From contig CDMY01000802.1 of the NCBI GenBank assembly GCA_001179505.1, positions 71,662 through 135,661 of the forward strand: a stretch of DNA of 64,000 nt, read 5' to 3'. Each line of letters begins with the position of its first letter. The first letter of the stretch is position 1. Source of the DNA: Vitrella brassicaformis (taxonomy: Eukaryota; Sar; Vitrellaceae). Position numbers and translations under genes: made by a program. Below are positions 1 through 11,492 of the stretch, piece after piece. The notes under the pieces are model-generated. The model was not told the origin of the DNA, made no database searches, and saw only the letters and a program-made list of their open reading frames with translations.

Positions 1-28
1 CTCTCGTGTCTCATGCCGGCGTGTGACT

Positions 29-1599
29 TCATTTCGTCTTCGTAGGAGAAGGCTTCATGCTGCACGCAATCAACAAACCGGCAAGTGGCGCAGAGACGAC
101 AAGAGTCACCTGGATTCCGCTCTCTCTCTCTTTCTGTGTTTGTGGCGCTCACGCATGTCCGCAAGCCCAGCAGCTGCCAGGCAAACCACGCCGAGCACAG
201 AAACTGACACACCAAAGAGACACACCGGCTGTCATATGTGTGTATGTCTGTCAATGGCTGCCCACTCCACTCCATCCACTCACACACACACTGACCCGTA
301 GAGTGAACAGCCACCTGACCCAGAAAGGCAGCAGCTTGCAGCCCCACCCCAGCCACCGGGTCCAGAACGACGGCTGCCCGAACGACGCCCGCTTCAAGCT
401 GCCAACCAACACAACACAACACAACACACGCCCACACATCCATCCACCCCACTAGTGCACCACAGGTGCAAACAAACATACACAACACATAAAAGCCCGC
501 GCACACTTAGCGAAATGCGCGAGGCTTCTGGACAGCAGAAAGGTGACTAGCGCCTCGACCAGCAGCAGAACACCCAGGTAGAGCGGGAACCGAACGATCA
601 TGGTGTAGGTGCCAATGTGCTCGCGTAGGTAGGTCTTGTATCGGTCAGGCCAGAAGCGCCACCGCATCTCGTTCCGGATGGTGCAGTCGGGACACGCAAA
701 CAGCAAGTGCAGCAGACCAAACGCCTTGCTGACGCCGCTGATATATAGATATCAATCAATGGACCAACCACCATGCGACCAGACACGCTGTCTGTCTCTG
801 CGTACCAGTATCTTTCGCCCTTGAGCGACATTCTGTGGTCGGTGAAGGGGCATGTGACCGTACAGTGGGTCAGCAGCTTGTTGACCTCCGTCGCCGTGAT
901 GTTGGTGCTGACAATGTTGAGCGTCGTCGAGTAATCTGAACCACACACACAACAGGAAGACGGCCAGGCTGTTGAAGTTGGTGTTTGTCACAGTGGGCTT
1001 GGCGCACAGATGATGAAAGAGACGATGGCAAAGACGAGGTGCAGAATGGCGTTGCTCGAGTAGTAGAACGAATACCTGAGAGAGAGAGAGATCCCTCGCC
1101 GCCTCACATCCGCGTCTCGCGTTTTGTCTGTCTCAGTGCATTTGCTCACTTCCAGAATCCCCGCCTGTGGATCCACTTCTCCTTGATGCGCTGCCAACGA
1201 ACCAAAAAGTCCGCCCGAAACATCCTTGCCGTTCGATGGAGGCAGCCCTGAGACGCCCAGCCGTCTTGCCCCGCCCCCAGATTGGCCCCCAGCCTCTGCA
1301 AGCGATGGATTGCATGCAAACTGTGAGAGGGTTTGAGCTTGAGGGACCGACCGTGAGTCCACAAATGTTGATACACAGCAAAGACATCCCCGACAACGAG
1401 TCCATCGATGATCGGTCCATCCGTGGCGATGCCAGTGGGGCCGTTGCGGCTGTGTATGCCTACGTAATTAGCAGGGCCTCCCTCAATTACACTCAGACAT
1501 ACATAAATAGCACCCAGAAACAAACTCTCTCTCTCTCTGCCGTACCCCGTGTGTATCACCATCACGCACACCCTGATAGTACCACGTCAACTTCTGCAT
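29..1599 (-). CDS. Unknown multipass membrane protein, at least 6 exons
   Basis: I do not recognise the family. The exons join in phase: a short first exon at about 1599-1572 (start MQKLTWYYQ), an exon with ATDGPIIDGLVVGDVFAVYQ, a basic exon ending near 1151 (RIKEKWIHRRGFW), a hydrophobic exon near 1074-1010 (NAILHLVFAIVSFII), an exon at about 930-810 (TLNIVSTNITATEVNKLL), and an exon at about 735-495 with a second hydrophobic stretch (PLYLGVLLLVEALVTFLL). A further exon near 390-309 and a terminal one near 60-29 also fit in phase, but they are the weakest part. The product would be roughly 300 residues with at least two membrane helices. The distance to the upstream MFS gene on the same strand is about 250 bp. 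Boundaries in the middle (1240-1340) are uncertain, and the true 3' end could instead be the stop at 452. Confidence 0.45.
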
Positions 1600-1846
1600 G
1601 TCTGCAGGCACCAAACCATCCCTCGCTCCCCCCCACACCCAACACACCCACACTCACCCACCGCCCACGCATCCTCACGAACGCGTCAAAACTTGCTTGC
1701 CAAAGCCGCTCACTCACCCAACTCATCTTCACCTGTACACCCACACACCCAATGAACACATGCACCGAGAAAATACACCCTTCCACCCCCACACACACCA
1801 AGCAGCCCACAACATGGGCCAACGAACGACCGCGCCAGTGAGTGTA

Positions 1847-4168
1847 TCAGCTCCTTTGGGCCGCCACTCCTGTCGCACTCGTCGGTTGCCCCCCCTCCCC
1901 CGCCCCCTCCCTCTTGCCGCCTTGGTCGTCGCCCGTCATGTGTTCCATTTTCTCGTTTTGGGGTACGAGGAGTATGATGGGCAGGTACATGAGCACGGCG
2001 GCCGTGTAGACGTGGGCGGTGATGAGAAAGGTCTGCCTGTATCCGTTGAGTGACGTGTCGGCGATGACGCCGCCCAGGACGGCACTGCCGCTCCAGGTGA
2101 AGCGCGTCACGCCCTGGATCGACGCCCAACGCGCACGGAACCGACGGGGCACGTAGTCCTGCGAACAAAGAGCGCACACATGACATGCACACAGACATTC
2201 ATGCAGGTCGTTCGTCTGCAGCTGCTGCGCTCGCCCACTCACCATGGTGATCGACCGGTCTATCGGGGAGCGAGCATTCTGTTCGATCACACAGACAGGA
2301 AAACACGTCTTCCGTCGTCCCTCCCTCCCTGAGATCCTCACCTGTATGCCACCCCTGACGAGGAAGAGAGCGAGGAAGAGTGCGAACGGAGTGACGTACG
2401 CGAGTGAGTAGAGGCAGAGGCACCCGATGAGGGCCATGACCCACGCCGTCACAGGCCGCCCCACCCTCTTGGTCACGCGCGATGCCAGGCCCATGAAGAC
2501 CACCATGGCCAGCTGCTGCAGCACCAGCACCGTGCACACCCCTGATGGCGACAGCTGGTAGTCGTTCTTGCTGCACACACATAACATACACACACAGGCG
2601 GGGAGAGAGACAACATGAGCAATGCCTGTCTTTCTGTCTGTCTGTGCTGTTGAAGGCCCACAAGAAGAGTGGAAAGAACTTGACCGTCACTGATCGACCG
2701 AACACACGTAAGAGAGAGAGAGATGTACTTGCCCTTGTCAAATCATGTGTCTGTCGTGTGCGTCGGCTTACTCCCAGCCCCGATCGCCAGCGTGAAGTCG
2801 CACATGGAGATCAATATCGGCACCGCCCAGCCCGCAACCGTCCGGCCGCCCAACACGGGCAAGTCACCCTCACCATCGCACTCCAAATGCACCACATGGT
2901 CATCTTGGTCCAGCAGGGGCGTCGACAAGCCGTTGTTGATGCTCGTCCGCCGCCTCTCTACGTCGCTGTTGCCGTTGAGAGCAGTATCGTCCGCCAGAAT
3001 GCGCCGCTGTCTTGCCCTATTGGGGCAGAAGAACCGTTTGGCGTGGGTCAGTACGTCGTTGACCCGCCTGGCCGAGTACTGGTGCAGGAAACAGACGTGC
3101 CGCTCATCCACGTCGAATGAGAGGACCGAGTTGTGGTTCTGCTGGCTATAGCTGCGGTCGAGACTCTCGTGGGGCGAGTCGTCACTGCCGCTGTCGATCG
3201 ACGTGGTCTGGTCCGATGCCGATGTGCTCGCGAGCGATGTCGGCTGCTGCTGCCGCTGCTGCTGCTCTAGCGGATGGTGTGGGGTGGGGTTGGTCGTCAT
3301 GAAGGCGAACACGATCACGAGCGGCCAGATGATGAGCCCCGAGAGCAGCACATAGTGCAAAGGGCCGATCTCCCACACATTGCCGAGAAAGTAAAACATG
3401 ACGATCTCGATGGCCGGGCCGAGTGAGAAGCCCAGCTGCCCCAGTGACGCCTTGATGGTGTTCATCTTTGACCGCCGGCCGGGCAGCACCGCGTCGGCAT
3501 ACAAAGCCTCCCCCACGGCATAGTTGCTTTGCCCCGCGATGCCCCACAGACACAGCCCCACATAGAGCGCGTGAAGCTGGTCGAACCCAATGCCGATGAC
3601 GAAGCACACCACCGCACATGTGCCGACGATGGCGGCCACGCGCATGAGGAGCGGCCGCTCGAACCGGTCGAGCAGGCAGACGGCAGGGATGGTCATGACG
3701 AGGCTCGTGAGGCCGGTGATGCTCTCGGCCACGCCGACGATGGTGTTGGAGGGCTGGTGGTCCCGGGTGTAGTTCTTGCTGACTTCATAGAGGTACGTGT
3801 CGAAAATCCCGTAGAGGCTGATGCTGTTGATCACTCGAATCAACACCCACTGCGCGATGAGCACCTGTAGGGTGCCACGTACACACCCAACCACCAGCCA
3901 CCACACAAAGAATGGACGTACACAGAGACAAAAAAGTGTGTTCGTGTGTCTGTCTGTGGCTGCTGACTTTGACGTTTCGATTGAAGAGCGGCGGCGGTGA
4001 GGGCTGCTTGCCCTCTGCAATCACGCTGACATCCTCACTGAGTCTCCCGACGGCCTCCTCGCTGGCAGGCCGTTCGATGGCCTCCGACTGCCTCACTTCG
4101 GCCATGGCTGCACAGCTGAGCGTTGGGGGATCGACGGGAAGCCCTTTCTTGGGCAGTTTGTCTGGCAC
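1847..4168 (-). CDS. Major facilitator superfamily transporter, 6 exons
   Basis: This is a solute transporter of the MFS fold; the substrate cannot be told from sequence. Exons are about 4168-3970, 3864-2772, 2689-2662, 2570-2342, 2278-2243 and 2158-1847, all joining in phase. The long exon 2 carries the N-terminal helical bundle (for example VAESITGLTSLVMTIPAVCL) and a long Ser/Gln-rich, charged central loop. A 28-nt microexon restores the conserved stretch IGAGMTVKFFPLFFKNDY, which would otherwise be split. The last exons carry the C-terminal helices (GGVIADTSLNGYRQTFLI) and a Gly-rich tail. The start is either 4168 (MPDKLPKKG) or the internal Met at 4105. The gene is head to head with TLDc-1, 254 bp away. 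The fold is sure; the first exon boundary is less so. Confidence 0.85.
2662..2689 (-). other. 28-nt microexon of the MFS transporter
   Basis: The exon encodes TVKFFPLF plus split codons on each side. Flanking signals are CAG before 2689 and GT after 2662. Exon 2 ends in phase 1, the microexon contributes 28 nt, and exon 4 begins with one base completing Phe. Only this junction gives the family motif GMTVKFFPLFFKNDY. Confidence 0.8.
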
Positions 4169-4422
4169 CAGGCTTTAGGGCGCCGACGTGCGTAAAAGCG
4201 ACGAGACGAGGGAGCACTGGGCTGCTGCTTGAGATCTTCAGGCAGTGGTGAGATCTGCTAAATCCTGTTTGTCTGTCTGCCTGTCTCTTCCTCGGCCTTG
4301 CTCGGATCTCATCTGGCTGGCTCCGTCTTGCTGACCTGATCCAAGAAGGCTCTGTGTTACCACCACCCACCTTTGGCCCACAGAACAAACAGCTAAGGCT
4401 CTCTTTCTTTCGTCCTCTCACG
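4169..4422. promoter_or_regulatory. Divergent promoter region between MFS gene and TLDc-1
   Basis: These 254 bp separate two start codons facing away from each other. The stretch contains two AGATCT sites (about 4232 and 4250) in a short imperfect inverted arrangement. No TATA box is evident. Confidence 0.4.
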
Positions 4423-5372
4423 ATGCCGACTGTGTGGAGTGATCTCATGCTGATGACGATGGCGGCGTGGACATGTGTTGCTGAAGCGAGACCACCCGCA
4501 CAACAGGTACACACATCGGTGGCTCGACCCATTCACCCATCCACTCATTTGATGCTTCGCTCTGGTCCATGGCTGACTCTTGTGGTCAGGTCTATGAGCG
4601 GGGCCTGCAGGGATTGTCTGGCGGCACATCGCTGTCTGCGTCGGAGTATGAGGCGCTGCTTGGCCTGCTGGGGGGCAATGACACCACACGACTCACATCA
4701 CTCTACCGGTAGATACACATCATGCCAACAGTGCTGGGATGATGGGCAGATTCCGTGTGTGTGTGTGTCTGTATGTGTGTGTGTAGGACGTCTGTGCACG
4801 GCACCACTTATGACGACCTGCTGGACCGAGTGGGCGACGCAAAGCCTCTCGTGTTTGTTATCAGGAAGGACAAGTATGTCTTCGGCGCCTTCATCAGTGA
4901 CAGCCTGCGGCTGCCCGACGACCCCACCGCTTGGCACTACTACGACTGTCACAAATGGTATTTCTCACTGTCCGGCCACTTCGACAAACCGACCAAGATC
5001 GTTCTCCCGGAAAGCACGACGGTGCCGCCGAGGATGTGGGTGGCGGGGAGGGAGGAGAAAACGTTGGGTACGAATGTGCTTATCGGTGGGCAGCTGTGCC
5101 TGGGCTGGGCTAACTCTGGCGGTGGTCCGCCTGCTGCCGATATCCGCAGCTGCCTTCAGGTGACCTACCGCAGCAATGTGCCTGAGGGCTACACAGGAGA
5201 GTGGGATGAGAATGGCGATGCGGTGTTGGGCGGATCTACCGTATTCATGGCTGACGAGATTGAGGTGCTGTCACGTGTGCCGCCATCATCAGCGAGGCAG
5301 ATGGGTGTGTGGCTGTCGTTCTGTCTGTGGCTCTCGTCATTCCTGTTTTCCATGTCCTATCGCATGATGTGA
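4423..5372 (+). CDS. TLDc-1: secreted TLDc-domain protein with hydrophobic tail
   Basis: The three exons are 4423-4506, 4590-4708 and 4787-5372, and all phases match. Exon 1 is a signal-peptide-like leader (MPTVWSDLMLMTMAAWTCV, then EARPPAQQ). Exon 2 encodes a short linker ending GGNDTTRLTSLYR. Exon 3 carries the TLDc domain: TSVHGTTYDDLLDRVGDAKP, VFVIRKDKYVFGAFIS, WYFSLSGHF, and the end motif FMADEIEVL. TLDc domains in OXR1 and NCOA7 act inside cells in oxidative-stress defence and V-ATPase binding, so a leader peptide is unusual. The C-terminus continues into a hydrophobic tail (LSFCLWLSSFLFSMSYRMM) derived from a dispersed repeat. Leader plus hydrophobic tail resembles a GPI-anchored precursor; that is inference. 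Confidence 0.85.
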
Positions 5373-5389
5373 ACCCATGGGCTACTCGT

Positions 5390-5458
5390 GTTACTTTTCT
5401 GGGCGGGTCGAGTTAATTCATGGCTAATGAGATAGAGGTGCTGCATGTGGTGCAGTAG
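5390..5458 (+). pseudogene. Remnant of a TLDc 3' end
   Basis: In the frame starting at 5390 the translation is VTFLGGSS, stop, FMANEIEVLHVVQ, stop. This matches the final residues of the other TLDc copies (LGGSYEFMADEIEVLHVVQ-like) with an in-frame TAA at 5414-5416. It lies 18 bp downstream of the TLDc-1 stop, so it is a leftover of a second or original 3' end. Confidence 0.7.
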
Positions 5459-6161
5459 GAAGGGAGCGAGGGAGGGAGGGAGGGACATGTGATTTCCCCT
5501 CTCTATGGTGCCGTCCACAGAGACAGGCACTGATACATCTGCCGTCCTCTGTGCCCCCGTCTGTCTGTCTGTCTGTCTGTCTGTCATTCATCTGAGTGTA
5601 GCTAATCTGCCGGCACACTGCTGGTGCCCCTGTGTGTGTGTGCCTGCGTGAGTGTGTGTGTGTGCGGTGGCTGGACCTGTGAGCTTGTCGCTCTTCTGCT
5701 ATGGTGTGTGTCTCTGCGATTGAGTAGATGACCTTGTGTGTGGTCGACAGGTAAACACGCTGCAATGGTGTCATAGCCAGGCGTCGTTGGTGGCGGCGGC
5801 GAGTGAATCGGTGTGGTTGGGTCACCATGTGTGGACCATGCCTCTGTGTGTGTGGTTGTGGTGGGGTTTGGGGTGTGTGTATTGATTTCTATGTCATCTT
5901 TGGTACCGAACCAGACACGTATGCGTTGAACGAGTTCGCCTGCACTTTTCCCTTTGGCTGTGGCCCAGAGATACGCAGAGAGAGATGTCAATAAACTTTT
6001 GTCCTTCAGAAAATGCCAGTCAATCGCATATACACACAGACGTGCACACACACATGCACCTGTCTGTCCGTCCCGCTGCCGCCGCGCTAGCTACCGCCGA
6101 CAGTTTGTCTTGCCGCCACTCGCATTAGCAAGTGGGGCACGTTTCTACACGTGTCTCGCGC
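5459..6161. other. Intergenic, convergent 3' region
   Basis: This is the space between the 3' ends of TLDc-1 and the TGS1-type gene. It holds a (TCTG)n run near 5560-5585 and TG-rich sequence. I see no convincing coding exon. Confidence 0.5.
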
Positions 6162-7575
6162 TTAGGCGCGGGCCTGGAACTGCACCTTGGCGCAGCCGAC
6201 TCCCTTGGCCTGGGCCCTCATGCTGCTGGCGCACTCCTCGAGGGTCAGCGCCGTGCCCGTGAGGTCGCGGACGCGGGCAGCCGGGGGAACGTCTGCCAAT
6301 CGCCTGAGATACACACACATCAATGCGGCCGCTGCACTATGTCTCGCCACTGTCTGTCTGCGTGTGTTACTTGACGGCGATGTCTCCCATGTAGATGACG
6401 GCCATGTGCGTCTTGTCGCCGCTCATAAACACCTCCACGAGAGGCATCTGCGCCTCGCCCGTCAGACCCTTGACGCCATGCAGGTAGTCAGCCAACTTCA
6501 TCTGCACACACACACGCACACACACATGGACGATACAAATCATTCGACACACATACGGCGTCTCCCCGGCTGACCACATCAGCGATGAGCACATTCTTTG
6601 GGCACTTGACGATGAAGCTGTCGGCCAGCGATGCTGCGACGTTGAGCACATTGAACGCCGACTGCAAGTCATGTAAGCGGCAACCAACACACACACGGAG
6701 AGAGAGAGAGAGAGAGACATACATATGGTACACATTGTCCGTCCGTCGCGTACCATGGTGCCATCGCCCATTTTGTCGAGGCAGTATGTGTTGCTGTTGT
6801 ACTCTTGCCCCCAGGGCATGTCGAAATGGATGGCCGCGAACTTCGTGCCCTCCTTGAGCCACCGGGCTGCCAGCTTGGCCACCCTCTTGAAGTAGTCGCC
6901 GCAGCGTATGAAGAGGCGCTCGAGGACTCCCACCCCTGCACACACACAACGCAGCAATTTGGCAGCAATTTTGCATATGGATATGTCATAACATCCGCCA
7001 CCCGTTGCTGTGCTCTTGTCAATGTTCGTACCGTGGGCACTGGCGTTATGCTTGGTGTGTTCGACATTGGCGGCGTCGATGTCGCACGCATAGACCGTCA
7101 GGCCCGCAGCCAACAGAGAGGCGGTCTGGCCGCCGACACCACTAAATGCATCGAGCACCATGCCGACTCCCAGGTATGTGACGATAGTGGTGGTGATGCA
7201 GTCGGCGATGAAGCGCGGCGTGATGCTCCTGCTGCATTCACCATTGATGAAGAAATGGATAAGTCAATCCGGGCAACAGCGTGAATGCATCAAAAGGTCC
7301 CCTCATCTCACCGCATGTCGAAGTTGTATTTGACCTTCCGCCATATCTTTCCCCACAGCCATTCGTTGGCCGTCTGCATAAACACATCCAATGCATCAGG
7401 CGCCACACATGCATTCGAGAACCCACAGACGGCCAGTCGTGTCTCAGATGCATTGGGGCTCGTGCAGTTGTACCCTTGCGTGTGGGCAATTCGTGATGAT
7501 GATGGTCACCAGCCCCATAATGCACTCGGCACCGACGGTGGCCCCCTCGCCGAGCTCCTCGGGCATGGCGGGCAT
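6162..7575 (-). CDS. TGS1: Trimethylguanosine synthase-type RNA cap methyltransferase
   Basis: The predicted role is converting m7G caps of snRNA/snoRNA to trimethylguanosine, using S-adenosylmethionine, in the nucleus. The start MPAMPEELGE at 7575 opens a 102-nt exon; later exons join in phase to a stop at 6162. The N-terminal part shows LWGKIWRKVKYNFDMRSITP, the substrate-side motif preceding the methyltransferase fold. The SAM site is MVLDAFSGVGGQTASLLAAG followed by VYACDIDAANVEHTKHNA. The catalytic motif reads HFDMPWGQEY, where the family usually has SPPWGGPxY; the key Trp is kept. Then come SAFNVLNVAASLADSFIVKC and a C-terminal extension ending FQARA. Length, about 310 residues, is close to the minimal family core. 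An extra 5' exon in 7580-7756 is possible. Confidence 0.85.
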
Positions 7576-7993
7576 CTTGAAGACGATGACAGAAACACGG
7601 GCAAGGTGCAGCCGGGGGACTGCCGCGCTGCAAAAGCCTTGCCGACGGGTGACGAGACGATCTAGAGGTCAAAGAGAGGGAGAGGGTGGTGAAAAAGGGC
7701 TTGATATCAGCAGCAGGGCAGCGGCTGATCGAAGGCTGGGGCCACGGCCCCAACACGGGCTACGCCTCCGATCAGCCAGACTGACACCACTGGCAGGGAG
7801 AAGACCCGCCATTCACCGCGAAAGGAAAGAAGGGGCCGATGATCTGCGTGCTACGTGCGCTTGGATAATGTCGGGTGGCTGACCAGGAACAGCGTGAAAA
7901 CAGATCACGTCTTGGTACCAATTCCGAGTCACCGGTGGCCACACACACGTACGCACACACACACACACACATGCAGTCTCTATCTCTCTCTTC

Positions 7994-8028
<35 letters not shown>

Positions 8029-8127
8029 TCACAGCCCCATCATGTGAATGCATCCCCCCATCCACTGGCACCACTGCGGGCCACACACATTCACTCATCC
8101 ATCCCTCCGTCTGTGTGCGCACATCAA
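7576..8127. other. Intergenic between TGS1-type and RBR genes
   Basis: Both flanking genes are on the minus strand. The stretch contains CA and GA simple repeats (about 7945-8030). No conserved coding exon was recognised, although part of 7580-7756 could be 5' UTR or an upstream exon of the methyltransferase. Confidence 0.4.
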
Positions 8128-9162
8128 TCACATCAACGCACAGCCGGGGAACAGAAGGTTCAGCACACCACAGCAGCACAGGGCAGCGAAACTGACACTA
8201 GTCAAATAAAGTTTCTCAGCCATCCGCAAGAAGCTGTAGTACTTGCACAACCACACGACAAGACACCCCACCGCCAGGGCGACCCCGAGCACCAAACACA
8301 TCAGTACTACACAAAAAAGAACAAACATCCCCACGTCGCCGAAGGCTGGCGCCAGAGTGGGCCAGAGAAAGAATTCTCTGCATTTGCTGCAAACCATGTA
8401 CTCGCAGCCACCGACCTTCTCTATGCGTATGCCGCACCGGGGGCAGCTTCTGACGTCCTTTCCCCTCGCCCACTGTTGGAAGCTCTGATCTTCCAGCTGG
8501 TCGCACGTCAGCTGGCCCTCATGCCACCTGACCGATCGACACCATCAGTGACACACACAATTCACCCACGCACACGTGGTGTTCAGTCAGCCCTTCCCTT
8601 ACAGTTGGCCGCATCGGAGGCAGAGAGGCGTCTTGCACTGAGAGCAGGCGCCTTTCTTGCTGACAGGTGAGATGCGGTGATGGCCCTCGCAGCCAGGCAC
8701 CGAGCACCACCGCAGGTGGGGATTCTAAACGGACACACACACACACACACGCACACACGCACACACACACACACACACACACGATCTGTTCGTGAGAGGG
8801 TGGCCATCCAACCACAACACCAGCGAATGCGTGTGTGCATCTGCCCTGCGGACCTTGTCGATTCGCGATTGCTTCCTGAACTTCTTCAGACGCTCAAAAG
8901 TGCTTTCGTCGAGCAGCGGCCCAATGTCGGCGTCGGTCAGCACCCGCGAGCAGCCGGGCGCGGGGCACTTGATGCGCTCCACCTGGTTGCTGTCGATGCG
9001 CGTCTCAACGTACTGAGCCATGCACTCGGTGCACGTGCCGTGGGGCGAAGGGGAGGCGTGGAAGCACTTTGCCTTCTGTTTGGAGCATGCAGGGGGCTCC
9101 AGCGGCTCATAGCACACGCAGCACGAGTACTCCTGCGCGGTGTTTGCAGCTTGTCGTGGCAT
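8128..9162 (-). CDS. RBR-type E3 ubiquitin ligase with C-terminal membrane helices
   Basis: The predicted RING-between-RING ligase transfers ubiquitin through a catalytic Cys in RING2. Three exons join in phase. Exon 1 from 9162 (MPRQAANTAQEY) carries RING1: CCVCYEPLEPPAC, CFHASPSPHGTCTECMAQYV and IKCPAPGC. Exon 2 begins IBR (LRWCSVPGCEGHH, GACSQCKTPLCLRCG), which finishes in exon 3 with LWHEGQLTC. RING2 is CPRCGIRIEKVGGCEYMVC, with the catalytic Cys in GGCEYM. The usual final FCWxC zinc pair is replaced by EFFLWP, so the last ligands are missing. Two hydrophobic segments follow (about 8345-8250 and 8200-8140), as in RNF144/RNF19-type membrane RBR ligases. The second intron holds a long CA/TG run. 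The gene is divergent from the next one, 406 bp away. Confidence 0.85.
8739..8782. repeat. (CA)n microsatellite in RBR intron
   Basis: An almost pure CA run lies within an intron of the RBR gene; on the sense strand it reads as TG just after the donor. Confidence 0.8.
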
Positions 9163-9568
9163 CCCGTTTTGTCGTCTGCAGGCGATGCAATGCTCCCTGA
9201 CACACGCACACACACGCACACACACGTGTCCGCGTCTGTAGCAGGTCTGTAGGTGACAAGGGAAGCAGATCCCACCAGATCTATAATCTCCTCTCGAGAG
9301 GCCCTTGGCTGCTCGGTGGATCTCTCAGATGTGGGAGCCTAACCGATTGCAGATCCAGCCCCCCTCCCTAGCCCCTTCTCACGGACTTCTCATGCTCCTC
9401 TACCTTTCCTTGTTTTTTCTGAGTTTTCTGAGCTTGCACCTGCGAGCTTAGCGGAAAATGACGTAACCGCTGACGAGCAGGCATGGCGGTGACGAGGTGA
9501 GGCGTGCAGAGCCTGTTGAAGCCCCAAAACGGCATTTTGATTCATAGCTTTGGTGGCCTGGCTGCACG
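9163..9568. promoter_or_regulatory. Divergent promoter region with CTAAGCTCGCA-type motif
   Basis: This lies between the RBR start and the F-box-like start. It contains TGCGAGCTTAG at 9441-9451, the reverse complement of a motif found in other upstream regions of this window. Also present are GGATCT and AGATCC sites (about 9318 and 9353). Confidence 0.4.
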
Positions 9569-11492
9569 ATGGCTGCCAGCGCTGCTCAGGTGAGAGAAGA
9601 GGAGCCAGGCAAAGAACGTGAACGACGGCATGCATGGGGCTATGTATATTTGATTGACAATGTGTTGTTTGCCGATGCGGCAGCGGCTGCTGGCACAGAT
9701 TCAGGCCTAGCAGACCAATCAGGCCAGGGTAAGGAATCAACACACTCACTCTCATTCAGTGCATCCGTCGCTCATCGGTTGTTTCGCGTTGTTTGTGTGT
9801 GGACTGTGGTGTGCAGGTCAACAATGGCATCGGCCGACTCTCTCAGATGGACGCCGCTATGATCACACCACTGGTGCGGCCAGACTGCCACACACGGCAC
9901 AAAGGCCTCTGTGTCATGGTCTCTCGTGTGCTTGATTCATCAGATGGTGGCCAAGGTCAGTCGTCAACTCGCCAACGAATCGGCCCGTCTGGCCCAGCTG
10001 GCGGACAGCATCGACTCGACCATCGCACTCACAACACACACCCACACACAGGTGTGAGAGAGGGACCACACACACACACACACTCTCACACACACAGCTG
10101 CATGTGTGTCATTCTGTGTGTCGTCAGGCTCGGCGGTTGCACGTGACTGACATTCCCGCCGGGCCGATAAGTATCGTCCTGGCACTCTCTGACCTCACCG
10201 CCGTCGGCCGACTCAAGGCGACAGCCCGCCACTTCAGAAACGCCCTGCGGCCCATCATCCGCAATATTCGGCTGCCGAAGGCCATCGAGTGTGCGGGGGT
10301 GGGCGGGGTGGTGCGGTTCGACGATCAGCTGAGCCACGGCGATGTGATGAAGGCCATGTGGGTGATGGAGGAGGGAGGCGAGGGCGGCTGGGGGGAGGTG
10401 ACGGACACTCTCAGATTCGGTGAGCATTGGGGCTATTGCCAGCTGCCGGTCACTGTGGGTGCCGGAGATCTGCAGACACACGCCACCAAGGCGGTAAGCA
10501 CGACACACGACACAAAGGAGAGGCAATGGGGCAATGAGTGAACGGCTCTCTGTCTGTGTCTGTGTGTTGAATGCAGGACTACTCATCGGTGCCCCGTTTC
10601 TGTGTGCAGTGGATGCTCGTCGGCCGCCATGTGGCCCTCCGTCGCCTCAATGGCCAGCAAGACGGCACACTCCAGCTCTTCCACCATAACCATGAGATTC
10701 GCGCCATCCGCAACGAGCCCACCTTCGCCATCACCCTCAACCCGCCCCTCCCCCTCCCCACCCGCCCCGTCCATCCCTTCTCACTTCACCCCTTCCAGCA
10801 GCACTCCAAGCCGCACGACCCGCCCGTCCGCAGCCGCATTGCGTGGCAGCCTGGTGTGGGCTGGGCGATGGTCGCTGCCAACGACGGGGCCGTTTTCTCA
10901 TCAGCGAGTTCCATGCTGAAGCAGCTGATGCTGCTGATTCACCGGAGCATATCTGTGGGCGGCATGTCCCGATCACCACCAGTGGCGGTAGACCGGTGAC
11001 TGGATGGACGGCAGGTCGCTCGTGGTCTGTTTCAAACATGTGTGTATGTGTGTGTGTGTGTCAGGAGTGAGCGTGGAGGTTATTTGGATCGCATCGTCAC
11101 CCAATCCCCTCACACGCCCCTTGACGAGTGCTCACACGTGATGGCATATGAGGCGGTCGGTGGGCTGTGTATGCATTCACATGTGCTGACATCATCAAGC
11201 GATCCGTTCGTCGCATACATTGCCTTCCGCATCCCTCCAGGAGACAACCAAAACGGTACGCATACACGTGGTAGAGAACGAGCAACTCAACAACACCCAC
11301 ATGCCGTCGTGGTGTCTGATTTTGTGCTCATGGCTGCGTGCAGTGCGCGTCATCATCCGTACCACCGAGGCGGCAGCAGCAGGTGTGGCCCATGACGCGC
11401 CCTTCGCCCAGCGATTCCCCCTGACGGCTGCCAAGGCCCGCCGCGTCCTCGGCCCCATCGCCCCCATCGTCCTCGACGGCCAGGCACCGTAG
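9569..11492 (+). CDS. F-box-like protein of unknown target, about 8 exons
   Basis: The start MAASAAQ at 9569 is followed by small exons encoding a helical N-terminus (VNNGIGRLSQMDAAMITPL; MVAKVSRQLANESARLAQLA). The next exon has an F-box-like stretch, VTDIPAGPISIVLALSDLTA followed by VGRLKATARHFRNALRPI, which fits the L-P-x(n)-L-L-L-R pattern of Skp1-binding F-boxes. The remaining exons (10576-10997, 11065-11255, 11342-11492) are globular, with a Pro-rich insert and no domain I recognise; phases match from exon 4 on. If the F-box is real the product would be a substrate adaptor of an SCF ubiquitin ligase. The second exon (near 9708-9728) is uncertain. Confidence 0.55.

Noticed and set aside
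57-455. Plus-strand open frame of 132 codons at the left edge
   Set aside because: His/Thr/Pro-rich translation of CA repeats; the minus strand gives a more protein-like continuation of the membrane gene.
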